Shown here piece by piece: positions 22,670 to 32,713 of a DNA stretch of 64,000 bases. Both the position numbers and the translations under genes were made by a program. The stretch comes from Pyropia yezoensis (lineage: Eukaryota > Rhodophyta > Bangiophyceae > Bangiales > Bangiaceae). The stretch covers positions 23,399,554-23,463,553 of the forward strand of contig CM020619.1 in assembly GCA_009829735.1 (NCBI GenBank), given 5' to 3'. The notes beneath the pieces were generated by a model. It saw nothing but the letters and a program-made list of their open reading frames with translations. It did not search any database and had not been told where the DNA came from. Position 1 is the first letter of the stretch. Each line of letters opens with the position of its first letter.

Positions 22670-24049
22670 TCAAGGAACGCTGTCGCCCACGCTCGTCGGC
22701 AATGGCACCACCGTCGCTCCGGGTACGGCCGCCCCCCCGTCGTGGACCCCCCCTCCTGCATCCCCCACCCCCGCATCCCCCCCCACGTCTGGTGCGGCAC
22801 CGGCGGGGCCCCCCCCCTCCCCCCCTTCCCATGGCACCCCCCCGTTGATGGCGTCGAGCATAGCCGGCACCCACCCCGGCAGGCGTTCCAGGCAGTCGAC
22901 CAGGTCCGCCGGCAGCGGCACCGCCGCGACCACCCGCCCGCCCACCACAGCTGGGTGGTCAAACGCCAGCGCCCGGGCGTGAAGGAACATGCGCGGCAGC
23001 GCATACGCGTCGCGGAGCGCCCGGTTGGCCGCCCCCTTGCCGTGGGTGGTGTCCCCGGCAATGGGCAGCCGCCCGTTGGCCAGGTGCCGCCGCACCTGGT
23101 GCCGCCGGCCGCTGCCAAGGCGGGCAGAAACGACGCTGACGCCCGCCTCGGGTAGCGAAACCAGCGTCGTAAACGACGTCGACGCGGGCCGGGGCTCGCC
23201 GCCCTTGGTCGCACTCCCGCTACCCCCACCCCCACCCCCACCGCCGCCGCCGCCGCCGCCGCCGCCACGTCCCCGACCGCGGCCGCCACCCCGCCGGCGG
23301 CCGCTGCTGCGGCCCCCAACCATATCCCGCAGTGGGTGGTCATTGACCCAGGCGGCGGCGGGTGGGGTGCCTACTACCAGCGCCACATACTCCTTGACCG
23401 CCGATGGGGCGGCGAGGGCGGCCTGCAGCGCCGCCGCCGCGGCGGGGGAGCCCACCGCCAGCGCGACCGCCCCGGACGTTGGCCGGTCCAGCCGGGAGAC
23501 AATGTAGACGGGGGCGGGTGCGACCGCCGCGGCAACCTGAGACTCGACCCAGGTGGTGGCCGTCGGTTCCAGTTCCGCGTTGCGGTGCATGAGCAGGTGG
23601 GGCGGCTTGGCCGCCACCACCAGGGACGTATCCCGATAGACGAGGTGCACCCGCACGGGTGGCTCGGTGGAAGGGGGGGAAGGGGGGGCCGTGGCAGCGG
23701 TGGCGGCGGTGGCGGTGGCGGCGACGGCGGCGGCGGCGGCGGCGGCGGCGATGGCCTTGACATCCGCGGCGGGGGAGTCGTTGGCAGTGGGGAGGGGGAT
23801 CCCTGCCGCCGCCGCCCCTGCTGCCGTCGATGCCGGAACGGCCTCAGGCGCCGATGACCCCGACACTGCCGCCGCCTCTGCCGCCGCCGCCCCCGCGGCG
23901 GTGGCCGTGACCGCGGGCCGGTGCGACCGGCGGCGGGCGCCCGCCCTGGCTGGCCGGCCTGCCGGAGACGCCACGGCGGGCAGCCGCCACGACACGCCAC
24001 CGCCGCCGCGGCGCCACACGACCGGGGCGGGGGCAAAGGCGCAGTCCAT
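22670..24049 (-). CDS. RluA/TruC-type pseudouridine synthase, probably organellar
   Basis: This enzyme family isomerises uridine in tRNA or rRNA. The 459-residue protein has a basic, Ala/Arg-rich leader (~1-70), a low-complexity linker to ~145, and then the catalytic domain. That domain has LVYRDTSLVVAAKPPHLLMH (~150), the family motif SRLDRPTSGAVAL with catalytic Asp188, KEYVALVVG (~227), a Gly-rich insert (~255-275), the GSGRRHQVRRHLA block (~308) and GDTTHGKGAANRALRDAY. The last motif resembles the H-G-x-x-x-N-R signature of TruC. The leader suggests plastid or mitochondrial import, but that is an inference. An Ala/Gly/Val-rich C-terminal extension follows the domain. The start at 24049 is the first ATG of the frame. 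The domain is secure; the exact substrate is not. Confidence 0.85.
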   Translation of the reverse strand: MDCAFAPAPVVWRRGGGGVSWRLPAVASPAGRPARAGARRRSHRPAVTATAAGAAAAEAAAVSGSSAPEAVPASTAAGAAAAGIPLPTANDSPAADVKAIAAAAAAAAVAATATAATAATAPPSPPSTEPPVRVHLVYRDTSLVVAAKPPHLLMHRNAELEPTATTWVESQVAAAVAPAPVYIVSRLDRPTSGAVALAVGSPAAAAALQAALAAPSAVKEYVALVVGTPPAAAWVNDHPLRDMVGGRSSGRRRGGGRGRGRGGGGGGGGGGGGGGGSGSATKGGEPRPASTSFTTLVSLPEAGVSVVSARLGSGRRHQVRRHLANGRLPIAGDTTHGKGAANRALRDAYALPRMFLHARALAFDHPAVVGGRVVAAVPLPADLVDCLERLPGWVPAMLDAINGGVPWEGGEGGGPAGAAPDVGGDAGVGDAGGGVHDGGAAVPGATVVPLPTSVGDSVP

Positions 24050-25357
24050 TGGGAGGGGTGGGTGGGGACGGGGGGGGGGGGGGGGGGGGGGGGGGTTGGA
24101 GAGCTCGGCGACGCGCGCGTGCGCGCGGTGCCGAAGACTGCAGGTCTCTCCTCGGACGCGGGGAGCAAAGGTCGGATGACGGTGGGGAAGAGAAAATCAA
24201 CATCACAGCCGCGTGACCGGTGGTCTGTCGGCGATTCGTCGACTCGCCGAGTCTGAACAACTTCGCCATCAGAAACGCAGGTTCAAGAACATCCGTCTGC
24301 CCATCTTGGGAGTGGCCATGACGTCCCCCCCGACCGCCGTGGCCAATTTTTCTTCTCCAGCGCCTCCTTCCCCCTCCTTGACGTCTGCGACGAGTGACAG
24401 GGTGATCGCGCGCCGTCGGGGCAGTGAGCAGTCTCTCTTGGCGTACCCAAAGTGTCCCTGTGCTCTTGCACTTGCGGGTGGCACAGCGCGTGGGGAGGAG
24501 CGACCCCTCCGCGGCCTCGCGCACAGTAGGGGGCGCCCGCCGGTAGGCAGGGGGAGAGAAAGAATGCGGGTGCAGCGCCCCCATGGCCACCACTGCGACC
24601 CATGCTTGCGCAATCACCAGGCTGAGCAGCGCACGCTCAATGTTTTTATGGTGTCAGGCCCCCCACGCCCGCTGCCGTGGATCGGCGCCATTGTTGCCGC
24701 CTGGTGCGTGGCTCGCGCGTCAGCTCACAAGTTGGCCCCCCACCCTGTCTGCCTGCCTGCCGACTGTGAGCTACAGTGGGAGATAGGGCACGGGGTCCTG
24801 ACAAGTCAGGAGGACTCTTGGGCCACCCCCGACCTCTCCACTGGGGGCATCCGGCCAGACCGCCCGCGCGGCGACACCTCGCGAAGGACACGCACTGCAG
24901 GTTCAACAGCGGCTTGCCTGCCCAACAGTCCAAGGGAGGGTGCGTTGGGGGTCACTCGCGCATTGGGAGCGGCGGTGTGCGCCACAGTGCACACTGGTGG
25001 ACGAATCTTGACCTCGGGGCAACAGCGGTCCAATGTAACAGCAGCGTGGGCGTGTAGCTGTTGTTTTCTCCCCCATGGACCTGGAGGGGGCGCCGCGGGC
25101 AAACCTGGCCATACCAAAGAGCCGGAGGGCTCCCGGCCGCGCTGAGGCGTCGAGAGGCCTTTTAAATACAGGCTTGCAAGGCGTGGTGTCCCAGTGAAGG
25201 CCCCCGCCCCCTTCCACATTGTGACCGCGCACTCGCCACAGCTGCAGCAGCCACCTACCCAACCCCCCTCTCCCCCCCGGATCCCCCCCGCACTGGTGCT
25301 CGACGAACAACAACCTGTTTTGGTGCGGACGGCGCGCTCCCTGTGGCAGAGTCGACC
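24050..25357. other. Divergent intergenic region without a recognisable gene
   Basis: About 1.3 kb of mixed composition lies between the minus-strand pseudouridine synthase gene and the plus-strand membrane protein gene. It starts with a run of about 22 G at 24071. Frames longer than 100 codons are present but have no recognisable domain and no steady composition. Both promoters should lie here. Confidence 0.5.
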
Positions 25358-26821
25358 ATGCATTGCCATCGCCGGCGGCAGTGGCCACGAAGGACGGTCA
25401 AGGCGATGGGGGCGGCGGCGGCGGTAGCGACAGTTTCGATCACCGTGGCTCTCATGGCCACGGCAACGGCATCGGCAATGACAGCGGGGATGGCGACGGC
25501 GGCTGCGTCCCCACCCCTGCTATCGGCGACGCCCGGGGGGCCGTCGTCGATGCTGTCACCGGTGGTGCGGAAGCTGGGCCTGTCAACAATTGGTGGCGTC
25601 ACTTACCACGTTGTGTGGCACAGAAACAACTCCCAGTGCCCGCAGACGCTTTCCATGGGTGCCGGCGCGAGCGTGGCGGGCGCGCCGCCCGCCGCCGCCC
25701 GTTTCTTCTCCGGTGACGACATCGTTGAAGGCAGCGCTGACTGTGAGGGCGGCGGGCTTCTTGCCATCTCTACCGAGACGCTGCGGTCCGAGAGTGCCAT
25801 GGCCCGCCTGGGAGAGCCCGATGCCGCAGACCGCCTCACCAAAACCGAGTGGTCGGCGGATATTGTGGAGTGGGCCGACGTTGTCGGCCTCCGGGCGCAC
25901 TCCTGGTCGTGCGCGGGCTTGTCGTGGAAGAAGTCTGTGATCTTTTACTTTGGCGACGCCCGCAGGCGCTTCCGGAGCTCTGCCAGCGGGGCGGTGACGG
26001 TGCTGCCGGGGGGGCAGCGGTACCTGCTGTTTGCCAGCACCGAGCGGATCTTTTGCATCTTGAGTGCTCCTGCCGCCGACGCCACAACCGGGGGTGGCGG
26101 GCTGTCCAAGGGGGCCACCATCGGCATTGCTGTCGCTGCCGTGGTGGTTGGCACCGCCGCCGCCGCAGCGACGGCGGTGGTCCTGTGGCGCAAGCGCCGC
26201 GCCCTGGTGGTAGCCGCCGTGTCCAATGGGAGTGGGAGGTGTGATGGCCGGGTTGGCGGCGACATTTCTCCCCACCCACAGCCTCCCCCCCCTCCTTATC
26301 CCCCGTCCTATGGCGCGGGGATGGCCAACCCCCCCGCCGGTGGGGCACCGTGGACCCCCTGGGTGCCCGTTCCCGCAATGGCGGCACCCGGCCCTGCCCC
26401 TCCCCCTCCCCCTCCTCCTCCCCCTCCCCCTCCCCCTGTGGCGGCTGCCCCCGCCGCCGCCGCAGCGCCCCGTGGAGAGGGCTCGCAAGCCGCTTCTGCC
26501 GACGCCGCGGGTGTCGGCTGGGCGCAGCCGTCCGCGTCGCTGATGAGCTCCCTGACCATGACCCCGCCGAGTGGCCTCTTGCCTGCGGTGGCCGCTGGGA
26601 AGGGCGCCGCCACGGGTAGCGCCGCCGGCGAGTGGAAGGACGCCGGCCACTGGGAGGCGGCCCGTGGCGACCGGGGGGTCGGCGGCGGCGGCGATGGCGG
26701 TGGAGAAGGCGGCGGCGGCGGCGGTGGCGGCGGCGGCGGCGGCGGTGGTGGTGGTGTCGGCCTCTATATCGATTCTATGACGCCACCGCCCATGCCGAAA
26801 GAGCTGCTGTCGCTGACTTGA
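25358..26821 (+). CDS. Unrecognised single-pass (type I) membrane protein
   Basis: A 487-residue protein with clear topology but no family I know. A basic N-terminus leads into a hydrophobic Ala/Val/Met segment (~15-40, ending ATASAM), which looks like a signal peptide. An exposed domain of about 200 residues follows (~60-250) and contains four spaced cysteines (NSQC, SADC, WSCAGL, IFCIL), an NNS sequon and several Trp. One membrane helix (~255-282, GIAVAAVVVG...VVLW) is followed by a stop-transfer RKRR. The tail is cytosolic and made of Pro-, Ala- and Gly-rich tracts; it ends in a natural-looking VGLYIDSMTPPPMPKELLSL. The ATG at 25358 (gaccATGC) fits the signal peptide. A cell-surface receptor or adhesion role is possible, but nothing in the sequence proves it. 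Confidence 0.7.
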   Translation: MHCHRRRQWPRRTVKAMGAAAAVATVSITVALMATATASAMTAGMATAAASPPLLSATPGGPSSMLSPVVRKLGLSTIGGVTYHVVWHRNNSQCPQTLSMGAGASVAGAPPAAARFFSGDDIVEGSADCEGGGLLAISTETLRSESAMARLGEPDAADRLTKTEWSADIVEWADVVGLRAHSWSCAGLSWKKSVIFYFGDARRRFRSSASGAVTVLPGGQRYLLFASTERIFCILSAPAADATTGGGGLSKGATIGIAVAAVVVGTAAAAATAVVLWRKRRALVVAAVSNGSGRCDGRVGGDISPHPQPPPPPYPPSYGAGMANPPAGGAPWTPWVPVPAMAAPGPAPPPPPPPPPPPPPVAAAPAAAAAPRGEGSQAASADAAGVGWAQPSASLMSSLTMTPPSGLLPAVAAGKGAATGSAAGEWKDAGHWEAARGDRGVGGGGDGGGEGGGGGGGGGGGGGGGGVGLYIDSMTPPPMPKELLSLT

Positions 26822-27053
26822 CTTGGACATGCCCTTGCGGCCACAACGGAGCACCGACGCTGCAGTGCGGGCTGGACCCGAGGCGGCCCGCCAGAGGGTG
26901 CGGCCAAGTACCTTGTCAGTGCCACCCGGCTGTGCTCAAGGAGCGAGGGGAACAGCCTGTGAGTGATGTCCCTGTAACATACTTACATATGCTGCATGGA
27001 GGGAGGGAGGTATTCAAGCATGCGCATCGCCGTCCTGGCTCAATGGTTGGGAG

Positions 27054-27508
27054 TATTGCAGTTCTCCCAATTTTGTCCCATGTGGACAAGAGCAAGAGCA
27101 AACTGTGTTTGACCAATGATATGACTCAGATGCTGCTTCTCTGGCCAATGACTGCTCTGCATGGGGTTCCGTTGTTGTACGAACAGTGTGATCGGGGGTT
27201 CTCTCGGGATTTCTGACCACTTCGAGGGCAGAACAAGCACCGGCTGAGCGCTTCGGACTGTTCTTGACAGAGATGACCTGAGATAAAGGGCCAACCGGCG
27301 AGATCCGATGAAAAAACAAGAGTGTTTTGACCAACCAGCGTTCGTTGAGAGAGCAGTTGTGGCCATAGCCAATCATCAGGTTCTTCCGACAGACGTGTTG
27401 CAGCACGCCATTGGTAAGCTCTCTGCTGCGAGCATGCGATTGGCCCTTGCTCTGGCACACTTGCTCTTGCTCTTGTCCACATGGGACAAAATTCGGAAAA
27501 CTGCAATA
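27054..27508. mobile_element. MITE-like nonautonomous DNA transposon
   Basis: A 455-base element is bounded by 48-base terminal inverted repeats (27054-27101 and 27461-27508) that differ at only two positions. They begin TATTGCAGTT and run into AAGAGCAAGAGCAA. The ends carry TA, compatible with a TA target in the Tc1/mariner manner. The interior has no transposase, so mobility would depend on an enzyme elsewhere. It sits 1.2 kb upstream of the LHC start codon. Confidence 0.85.
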
Positions 27509-27600
27509 TGTATGTACTGTACATACGTTTTTTGTTCTCACAGCCCTCAGCTGTAGCCGACAATTCTTTTATTGACCATCGTCTCGACTCTGTGCGGCCG

Positions 27601-27645
27601 GCACGCCCAGCACGCCCAGCACGCCCGGCACGCCCGGCACGGGCC
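27601..27645 (+). repeat. 9-bp minisatellite
   Basis: About five tandem copies of a 9-base unit of the form GCACGCCCR lie directly upstream of the TCTCGCGAGA palindrome. Confidence 0.8.
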
Positions 27646-28507
27646 CCTCGTGTGAGTCTCGCGAGACTGTGTGTCCAAAGCCGGTCCCTCAGAGAAGCGT
27701 CGAGATTGAAAATCTCAGATGCGCCAACCAGCGCGCCCGCCGCGTACGCCCGGGTAGGATATGTACTGGCGAATGTGGGGGACCCTCCCCAGGGAGATGC
27801 CCCCGTTCCGGGGGGAGATGCCCCCACGCGGCGCTGGTGGGGCGGGGGGGGAGAAAGAGTCCCGCCGTTGCCGCCGGCGCGGCTGCCGGGAGGGACGCTC
27901 CCCTCCCCCCCCCCCCCCCCCCCGCCAGTACTATCGACGGGCATCCGCCTCGTGCAAAGACGCCACCCGCCGCACGTAGACGCCCCTGCTCGACTGCCTG
28001 GCCAACGGCATGCGGGCAGGGGGGAACGCGACGGGTTCCTCCTCGGTGTTGCGGGGGAGGAGGAACAGGGGAGGGGAGGAAGGGGGGTTGGGGGGGGAGA
28101 CCCCGAGACAGCCACCCCTTCCTGCTCCCCACGCCGCCGTGTACGGGCTCGCATGGGCGCGTGTCGGTTCCACTCGTCCCCGCCTTCCCCCCCCCCCCCC
28201 CGGTTCCGGCCGGATGGCCAGGGAATGTCTGCTGCAGCGGTCGTCCGCCTGTGGTCTGGGAGAGCGGGGACGGGGGGAGACCGTCCCCCAGGGTTGGGAG
28301 GGGGGGTGGAGTGGGGAGGCGCGCAAGACCAGCCTGGGACGGTGGGGGAGGGGGGGAAGCTCCAGAGGGGGCCAGGGGAGGGGGGGGGAGCGGGGGCCAA
28401 AGAGCTCCAGCAGGAGCGCGTCTCACCCCGCCCCAAGCTCAGCGGGCCGCCCCGGCCGGTCGCAAGGGGCGGCGCGGCGGGAAGGGGGGGGGGGGCCGGG
28501 GGGATGC

Positions 28508-28517
28508 GCATAAAAGG
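28508..28517 (+). promoter_or_regulatory. TATA-like box of the LHC gene
   Basis: GCATAAAAGG stands alone in otherwise GC-saturated DNA, ~225 bases upstream of the LHC start codon. Position and isolation suggest a TATA element with a leader of about 200 bases. No transcript evidence is available. Confidence 0.45.
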
Positions 28518-28739
28518 GGCCCCGCCGGGCGCACCCCCAACCACTACCGCGCGGGCAGCACGGCAGAGCACTCTCACTCCCCTCCTACCCCCGGCGCTCC
28601 CCGGTCAAGCACTGCCGCCAGTGGGTTCCGTCGTCGCTTGCGGTCGCCCTTGCCATCCCACCACCCCCCACCATCCCCCCTGCCCCGGTCCTCAACCCGC
28701 TTTGCTCGCCGCCGCACGGCCCCCCGGCCACCCCCTGCC

Positions 28740-30202
28740 ATGGCCGCCGCCGCCGTATCCTTTGTCGCTGCCGCCCCCGTCCTATCCCGTCGCGGATGGG
28801 TAGGCGCCCCCCCCCTCGGGCGGGAGTCCCCGCTGGCGGGGGCGGTCGTGACGATGCGGGTGTCCAAGGCGATGCCCAAGGGCAAGTCCAAGGCGACGGC
28901 AGCGCCCAAGACGACGCGCAAGCGGTCCAAGGCGCTGCCCTTCGTGGAAGCCCCGGAGGGGCTTAAGGAGTCGCAAGATGGGTGTATGTCGGCTCTCTTC
29001 TCCAGCCGTCTGGGGCAAGAGGGGATGCGAATGGGGACAATTGGGGGCATGGGTGAGGATGTGTGTGGAGACGGCATAAAGGGAAGGGGAGGCTGAAGGG
29101 GGTGCTCCACGGCCGGGTGTTCTCGTGAGCATACCGATGCGGATGCCCCTGTGGCCAGTGGGTCGGCGCGGACAGCGCAGTGCCACGCGGGAGCATCACT
29201 AACGCGATTGTGTGGTGTGATGAACCCCCTATGTGCCTGGTACGCGTTGGTTGCTCTCTCGATGGCTCACGGGTGGTGGGGGGGACAGACCTGGGCTTTG
29301 ACCCCTTCCGCATCAGTGACTGGCTCGACCAGGACTGGGCCGCCAAGGGCGAGCTGAAGAGTACGTTTCTCGCGCTGTGCCCGTCGCGGGAGAGAGCCCA
29401 CGTCGGGGGGCACGCCACCGAGGGCCCCGGCCTGTCGCCGTGTCTCCAGGTCGTGTTTCGCGCTTGGGTGGTTGGGCCTGTTGCCAGGCCGAGCCGACCC
29501 GGACCAGAACGCGAGTTGACCAGTGTCCCCTCGCTGTTGTTTGGCACCTCCCGTACGGCCTTTGGGTGTTTGCACCACGCGCGCTCTGTGCCTTGCCTGC
29601 GATTGCCTGCTACCCTACGGAAGACGGCCGCGTGGCGATGCTCGCCTGCGTCGGCTGGATTGTCGCTGAGTTCCTGCACCTCCCCGACCCGCAGTTCTCC
29701 AACCCCGTGGCGCTGCGCGCCATGTTCCAGATCAACTGGGGGGCGTGGGTGCAGATCCTCCTGGCAGTGAGTATCGTCGAGATCCTGACCCTCGAGCAGA
29801 TGTACGAGGCGGACCGCCGGGCGGGGGACCTCAACTGGGACCCCCTCTTTCTGGATAGCCCCGAGATGAGGCTGAAGGAAGTCAAGCACGCGCGGCTGGC
29901 CATGCTGGGTATCTGTACGTGAAGAGAGGGGCCTTGTTCCTCTTGCTCTATCGATCGGGAGCTGCTCTTGCCCTACGCTGCTGTCCTATGAATCACTGAC
30001 TGACGGTGAATGTGACTGGAATATCTGTGTTGGTATCTCTGCCCCGACCGTGGCTTGACGCCCGCACCGTTTTCTGTCGCACTTCACTTCACTTCCCGCT
30101 GGACGTTGTGTCACTACGCACCCAGTGGGACTGGTGATCCAGCAGTGGGTCCAGGGGGAGCCCACCATTGCGCAGCTGATGCGGCTCCTGGGCTTTGCCT
30201 AA
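28740..30202 (+). CDS. Light-harvesting complex protein (red algal LHCI type), four exons
   Basis: Chlorophyll-binding thylakoid antenna protein. I place exons at 28740-28983, 29289-29360, 29624-29914 and 30126-30202. The donors are GTATGT, GTACGT and GTACGT, each intron ends in AG, and all three introns are phase 1. The result is 684 bases, 227 residues. Exon 1 gives a plastid-targeting leader (MAAAAVSFVAAAPVLSRR) and SKALPFVEAPEGLKE. Across intron 1 the core reads DGYDLGFDPFRISDW. Across intron 2 it reads GELKNGRVAMLACVGWIVAE, the helix-B chlorophyll-binding E..xxGR motif. Exon 3 holds helix C (INWGAWVQILLAVSIVEIL). Helix A spans intron 3 (VKHARLAMLGILGLVIQQWV). The spacing of the joined core matches the family closely. 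Intron 1 has a CTAAC branch-like site near 29200. The small size and lack of a fourth helix fit red-lineage PSI antennae. Confidence 0.92.
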
Positions 30203-31140
30203 TTTGTATTGAGCACCAGTGGTTGTTGGACAGGGGGTGCGGTGCGGTCTTGCCAGTCTCGGTAATGGCCGCGCCGTCGCAACCACCATGGGTGCAAATG
30301 GGGCGGTGCTGCTATGCTGGGCATCTCCGTGGTGGGGGCTCTGTGCTTTCTGCCCCCCGTCCGTGATAATAGTTCTTCTTCCTCCCGCCGTCCTCGACGG
30401 CACGCTCGTCTTGCATTGATTGATTGTGTTGTTTGATCGAACGCTATTCTATTCTATTTATCTATGTCTGATTTGTCATTCCCTCTGATCTACATATCGG
30501 ACGGACTCGAGCACCCAACTGGTTTCCGTCGCCCCCGTTCGCGCTCCGCTTGGGGTGGCAGAGGACAAAGAGATGGGCTTCGTCAAGCGAAGATGCGGGG
30601 AAAGGACAAAAGGCATGGGGTACCAGTGGCCATGCTGAAGGGGCGCTTCGGGGACCTCACGGGGGTTACCGCACATGCGAAGCGTGCTGCGGTGATATGC
30701 TCGTCTGCTCATGCCGCGCCGCGGCGGCACCGCACCGTGTCGGCGGCCACAACTCCCGCTATTCCCTGTTGCCGCGCTGTGTCCTGGGCAACGAGCCGCC
30801 GGGCAGCCCCACTGCCTGAAACGCAGGAGAGGCGCCAAACGTCACCGTGACCGCCAGCAAGTGAGGGAGTGGTGGTGAGTGCAATTCTTTTGGTCACGGC
30901 GGCGTCGTCGTTGGGGTGGTCATCGACCATGATGGCGGCAGCCGCTGGCCTCGTACGGCCACATTGTGGGGAATAGGGGACCCACCCCCCCTCACTGCCG
31001 GGCGGGTCCACCAGACACGCGTGCAAAGCGTACATAGAGTCAATCATCCACCTACGGCGCCCACACTCGGCCCACATGCCGACCCCAGCGGCCCGTCAAG
31101 GCACGCTCCCCCAGTCGCCAATCCAAAGGGAAAGAGGGCC
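30203..31140. other. Convergent intergenic region, no gene seen
   Basis: About 940 bases lie between the LHC stop codon and the stop codon of the minus-strand SRPBCC gene. The first 300 bases are comparatively AT-rich (3' UTR-like, for example TATTCTATTCTATTTATC near 30446). Open frames here show no domain. Confidence 0.55.
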
Positions 31141-32713
31141 TTAGCGGGCCCTCGCTGCGCCCGCTCTTGCGGCGCCCCGCACCTCCTTCAGTACCTCCGT
31201 CCGGTACCGGCGGAGGTCGGCAAGGAGCGTCTGCTCCACATACTTGCCGATCACCGCGTTGTCCAGCACCCGCGCGATCGGGGCAGGCACATCAAACGCC
31301 ACCGACAGCGTGACGGCTGTCACGTCGGCGGGCCTCGTCGCCGGCGGGCCGCCCGCCGCCGCCGCTGCCGCCGCCACCGCTGGGGCCGGTGGCACGTCTT
31401 CAAACTTAACAGAGCCCCGGTTGCTCAAGCCGTCCATCGATTGCCACGCAATGAGCTCCCCGGCAATGACCGACATGTTGCGCGCTTGCCATGACACCTG
31501 CACGCCCCGGGCGGCAAGCGTCCACCTCGAGACGGAAGCGTCGGTGGCGTCGACTTTGACAGACTTGAGCCAAGGGCTATCAGGTGGAAGGCAGAGACAC
31601 GGCCGGGGGCCTTCCCCGGCATGCGGACAAGTGGGTCCAGACGGGACCGGCGAGCCATGAGCAGAGACAACAGGCATGAGCACCGCTTCCAAGGTGTGAG
31701 CAAGGCGCATCAGGCAGAGCGCATCCAGTGCCAAACCCAGCCTCCACGACCAGCCCCCAGCCACGGACACACGGGACGGGTCCGGGCGGTGCACCCGTCG
31801 GGTCAGCACCCTACCCCGCCCCCCAACCACACGAAAAACAACCGGGAGGCCAAACGAAGAATGGCCCGCCCCGACGTGCGTACCTCCACACGGGTTGGCG
31901 CTCCAGGTTGGAAAAGATGGTATAGCACACGCCCCTGGGGGCCTCGACCAACACCGACGCGCTCTTTTCAATCCTGCAGAGGCAGCGCCGGCCGACATGC
32001 AACAGTCAAGCGGCAGGGCGACACGCCGCAAGCAGCGGGGGGGCCAGCAACGAGGGACAGGCGGCGCGTAGCAAGTAACAGGCAGCAGGCGGCAGGTAGT
32101 AGGGGGCAGGCGGAAGGCGGTAAGCGGCAGGCGGCAAGTGGCAGGCAGCAGGCGGGAGGTGGCAGGCAGCAGGCGGGAGGTGGCAGGAGCCAGCCGGAAG
32201 GCGGCCCGGAACGCACCCGACGGTGGTGGTCGTCGTGGCAAGTAGGGAACAGAGGGGCGGAGACGAACAGAAACCCATTCATCCACATTGACGTCAAGGT
32301 GAGTGACAGCCGCGAAGAGGCCCCCCCGCGTACATTGCACGCACCCGCTCCAGCACGCCCCCAGCAGCAGGCGGTGCCCCGGCGATTAGAACCCGCAGCA
32401 GAACTAGCGCCACCCACGCTGTTAGCCATACTCCATCACCCTCCCAAACACTCGCCCCAAACACCCCCATTCCCCCACCCCACATCAAACAGAAAGACTT
32501 GTGCAACAAGAAGACAATATAAACGAGAAGGGGGCACACGGACCATGTCATGGCTGGCGGGGGCGGCCGCGCCCGAGGCGCTGCTGCTGCCGTCGCGGCG
32601 CCCGTCCGGCGACGGCCGGCAGGCCGTGCCAGCGGGCGCAGCCCCTCCGCGGCCGGGCGGGTGCACACTCCACCTGTCAGGGGGACGGCGACGGGCAGGA
32701 AGGCTGCCATCAT
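31141..32713 (-). CDS. SRPBCC/START-like (polyketide-cyclase fold) protein, three exons, likely plastid
   Basis: A lipid- or hydrophobic-ligand-binding helix-grip protein. Exons on the minus strand are 32713-32544, 31973-31884 and 31576-31141. The donors are GTCCGT and GTACGC, the acceptors CAG and TAG, and both introns are phase 2. The total is 696 bases, 231 residues. Exon 1 (MMAAFLPVAVPLTGG...) is Ala/Arg-rich and lacks acids, like a transit peptide. The joins read AMTW-IEKSASVLVEAPRGV and NLERQPVW-SPWLKSVKV, as expected for the opening strand and first helices. Exon 3 gives WTLAARGVQVSWQARNM, GELIAWQSMDGLSNRGSVKFE, an Ala insert, VTLSVAFDVPAPI and the closing helix (YVEQTLLADLRRYRTEVLKEV). 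Related plastid and cyanobacterial proteins are coenzyme Q-binding/cyclase-like, but the ligand here is unknown. Intron 1 contains a minisatellite. Confidence 0.82.
32084..32195 (+). repeat. GGCAGGC-type minisatellite in SRPBCC intron 1
   Basis: Degenerate tandem GGCAGGY heptamers, partly organised in a ~21-base unit (GGTGGCAGGCAGCAGGCGGGA), lie inside intron 1 of the SRPBCC gene. Confidence 0.75.

Larger units (their letters stand above)
26822..28739. other. Upstream region of the LHC gene
   Basis: A 1.9-kb spacer. The first ~900 bases are unusually AT-rich for this locus and contain a MITE. The second half turns GC-rich, with poly-C/poly-G runs, a 9-bp minisatellite and a 14-bp perfect palindrome around TCTCGCGAGA (27655-27668). 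A TATA-like site is listed separately. Long frames on both strands lack any domain. Confidence 0.55.

Noticed and set aside
24213-25145. 310-codon plus-strand frame between two genes
   Set aside because: Composition changes repeatedly, there is no domain, and it overlaps the expected promoters.
29220-29288. LHC-like peptide (LDGSRVVGG) just upstream of LHC exon 2
   Set aside because: It resembles the family's LDGS motif, but no AG acceptor precedes it and including it breaks spacing and phase. The CAG at 29286-29288 with the GTATGT donor gives the correct family length.
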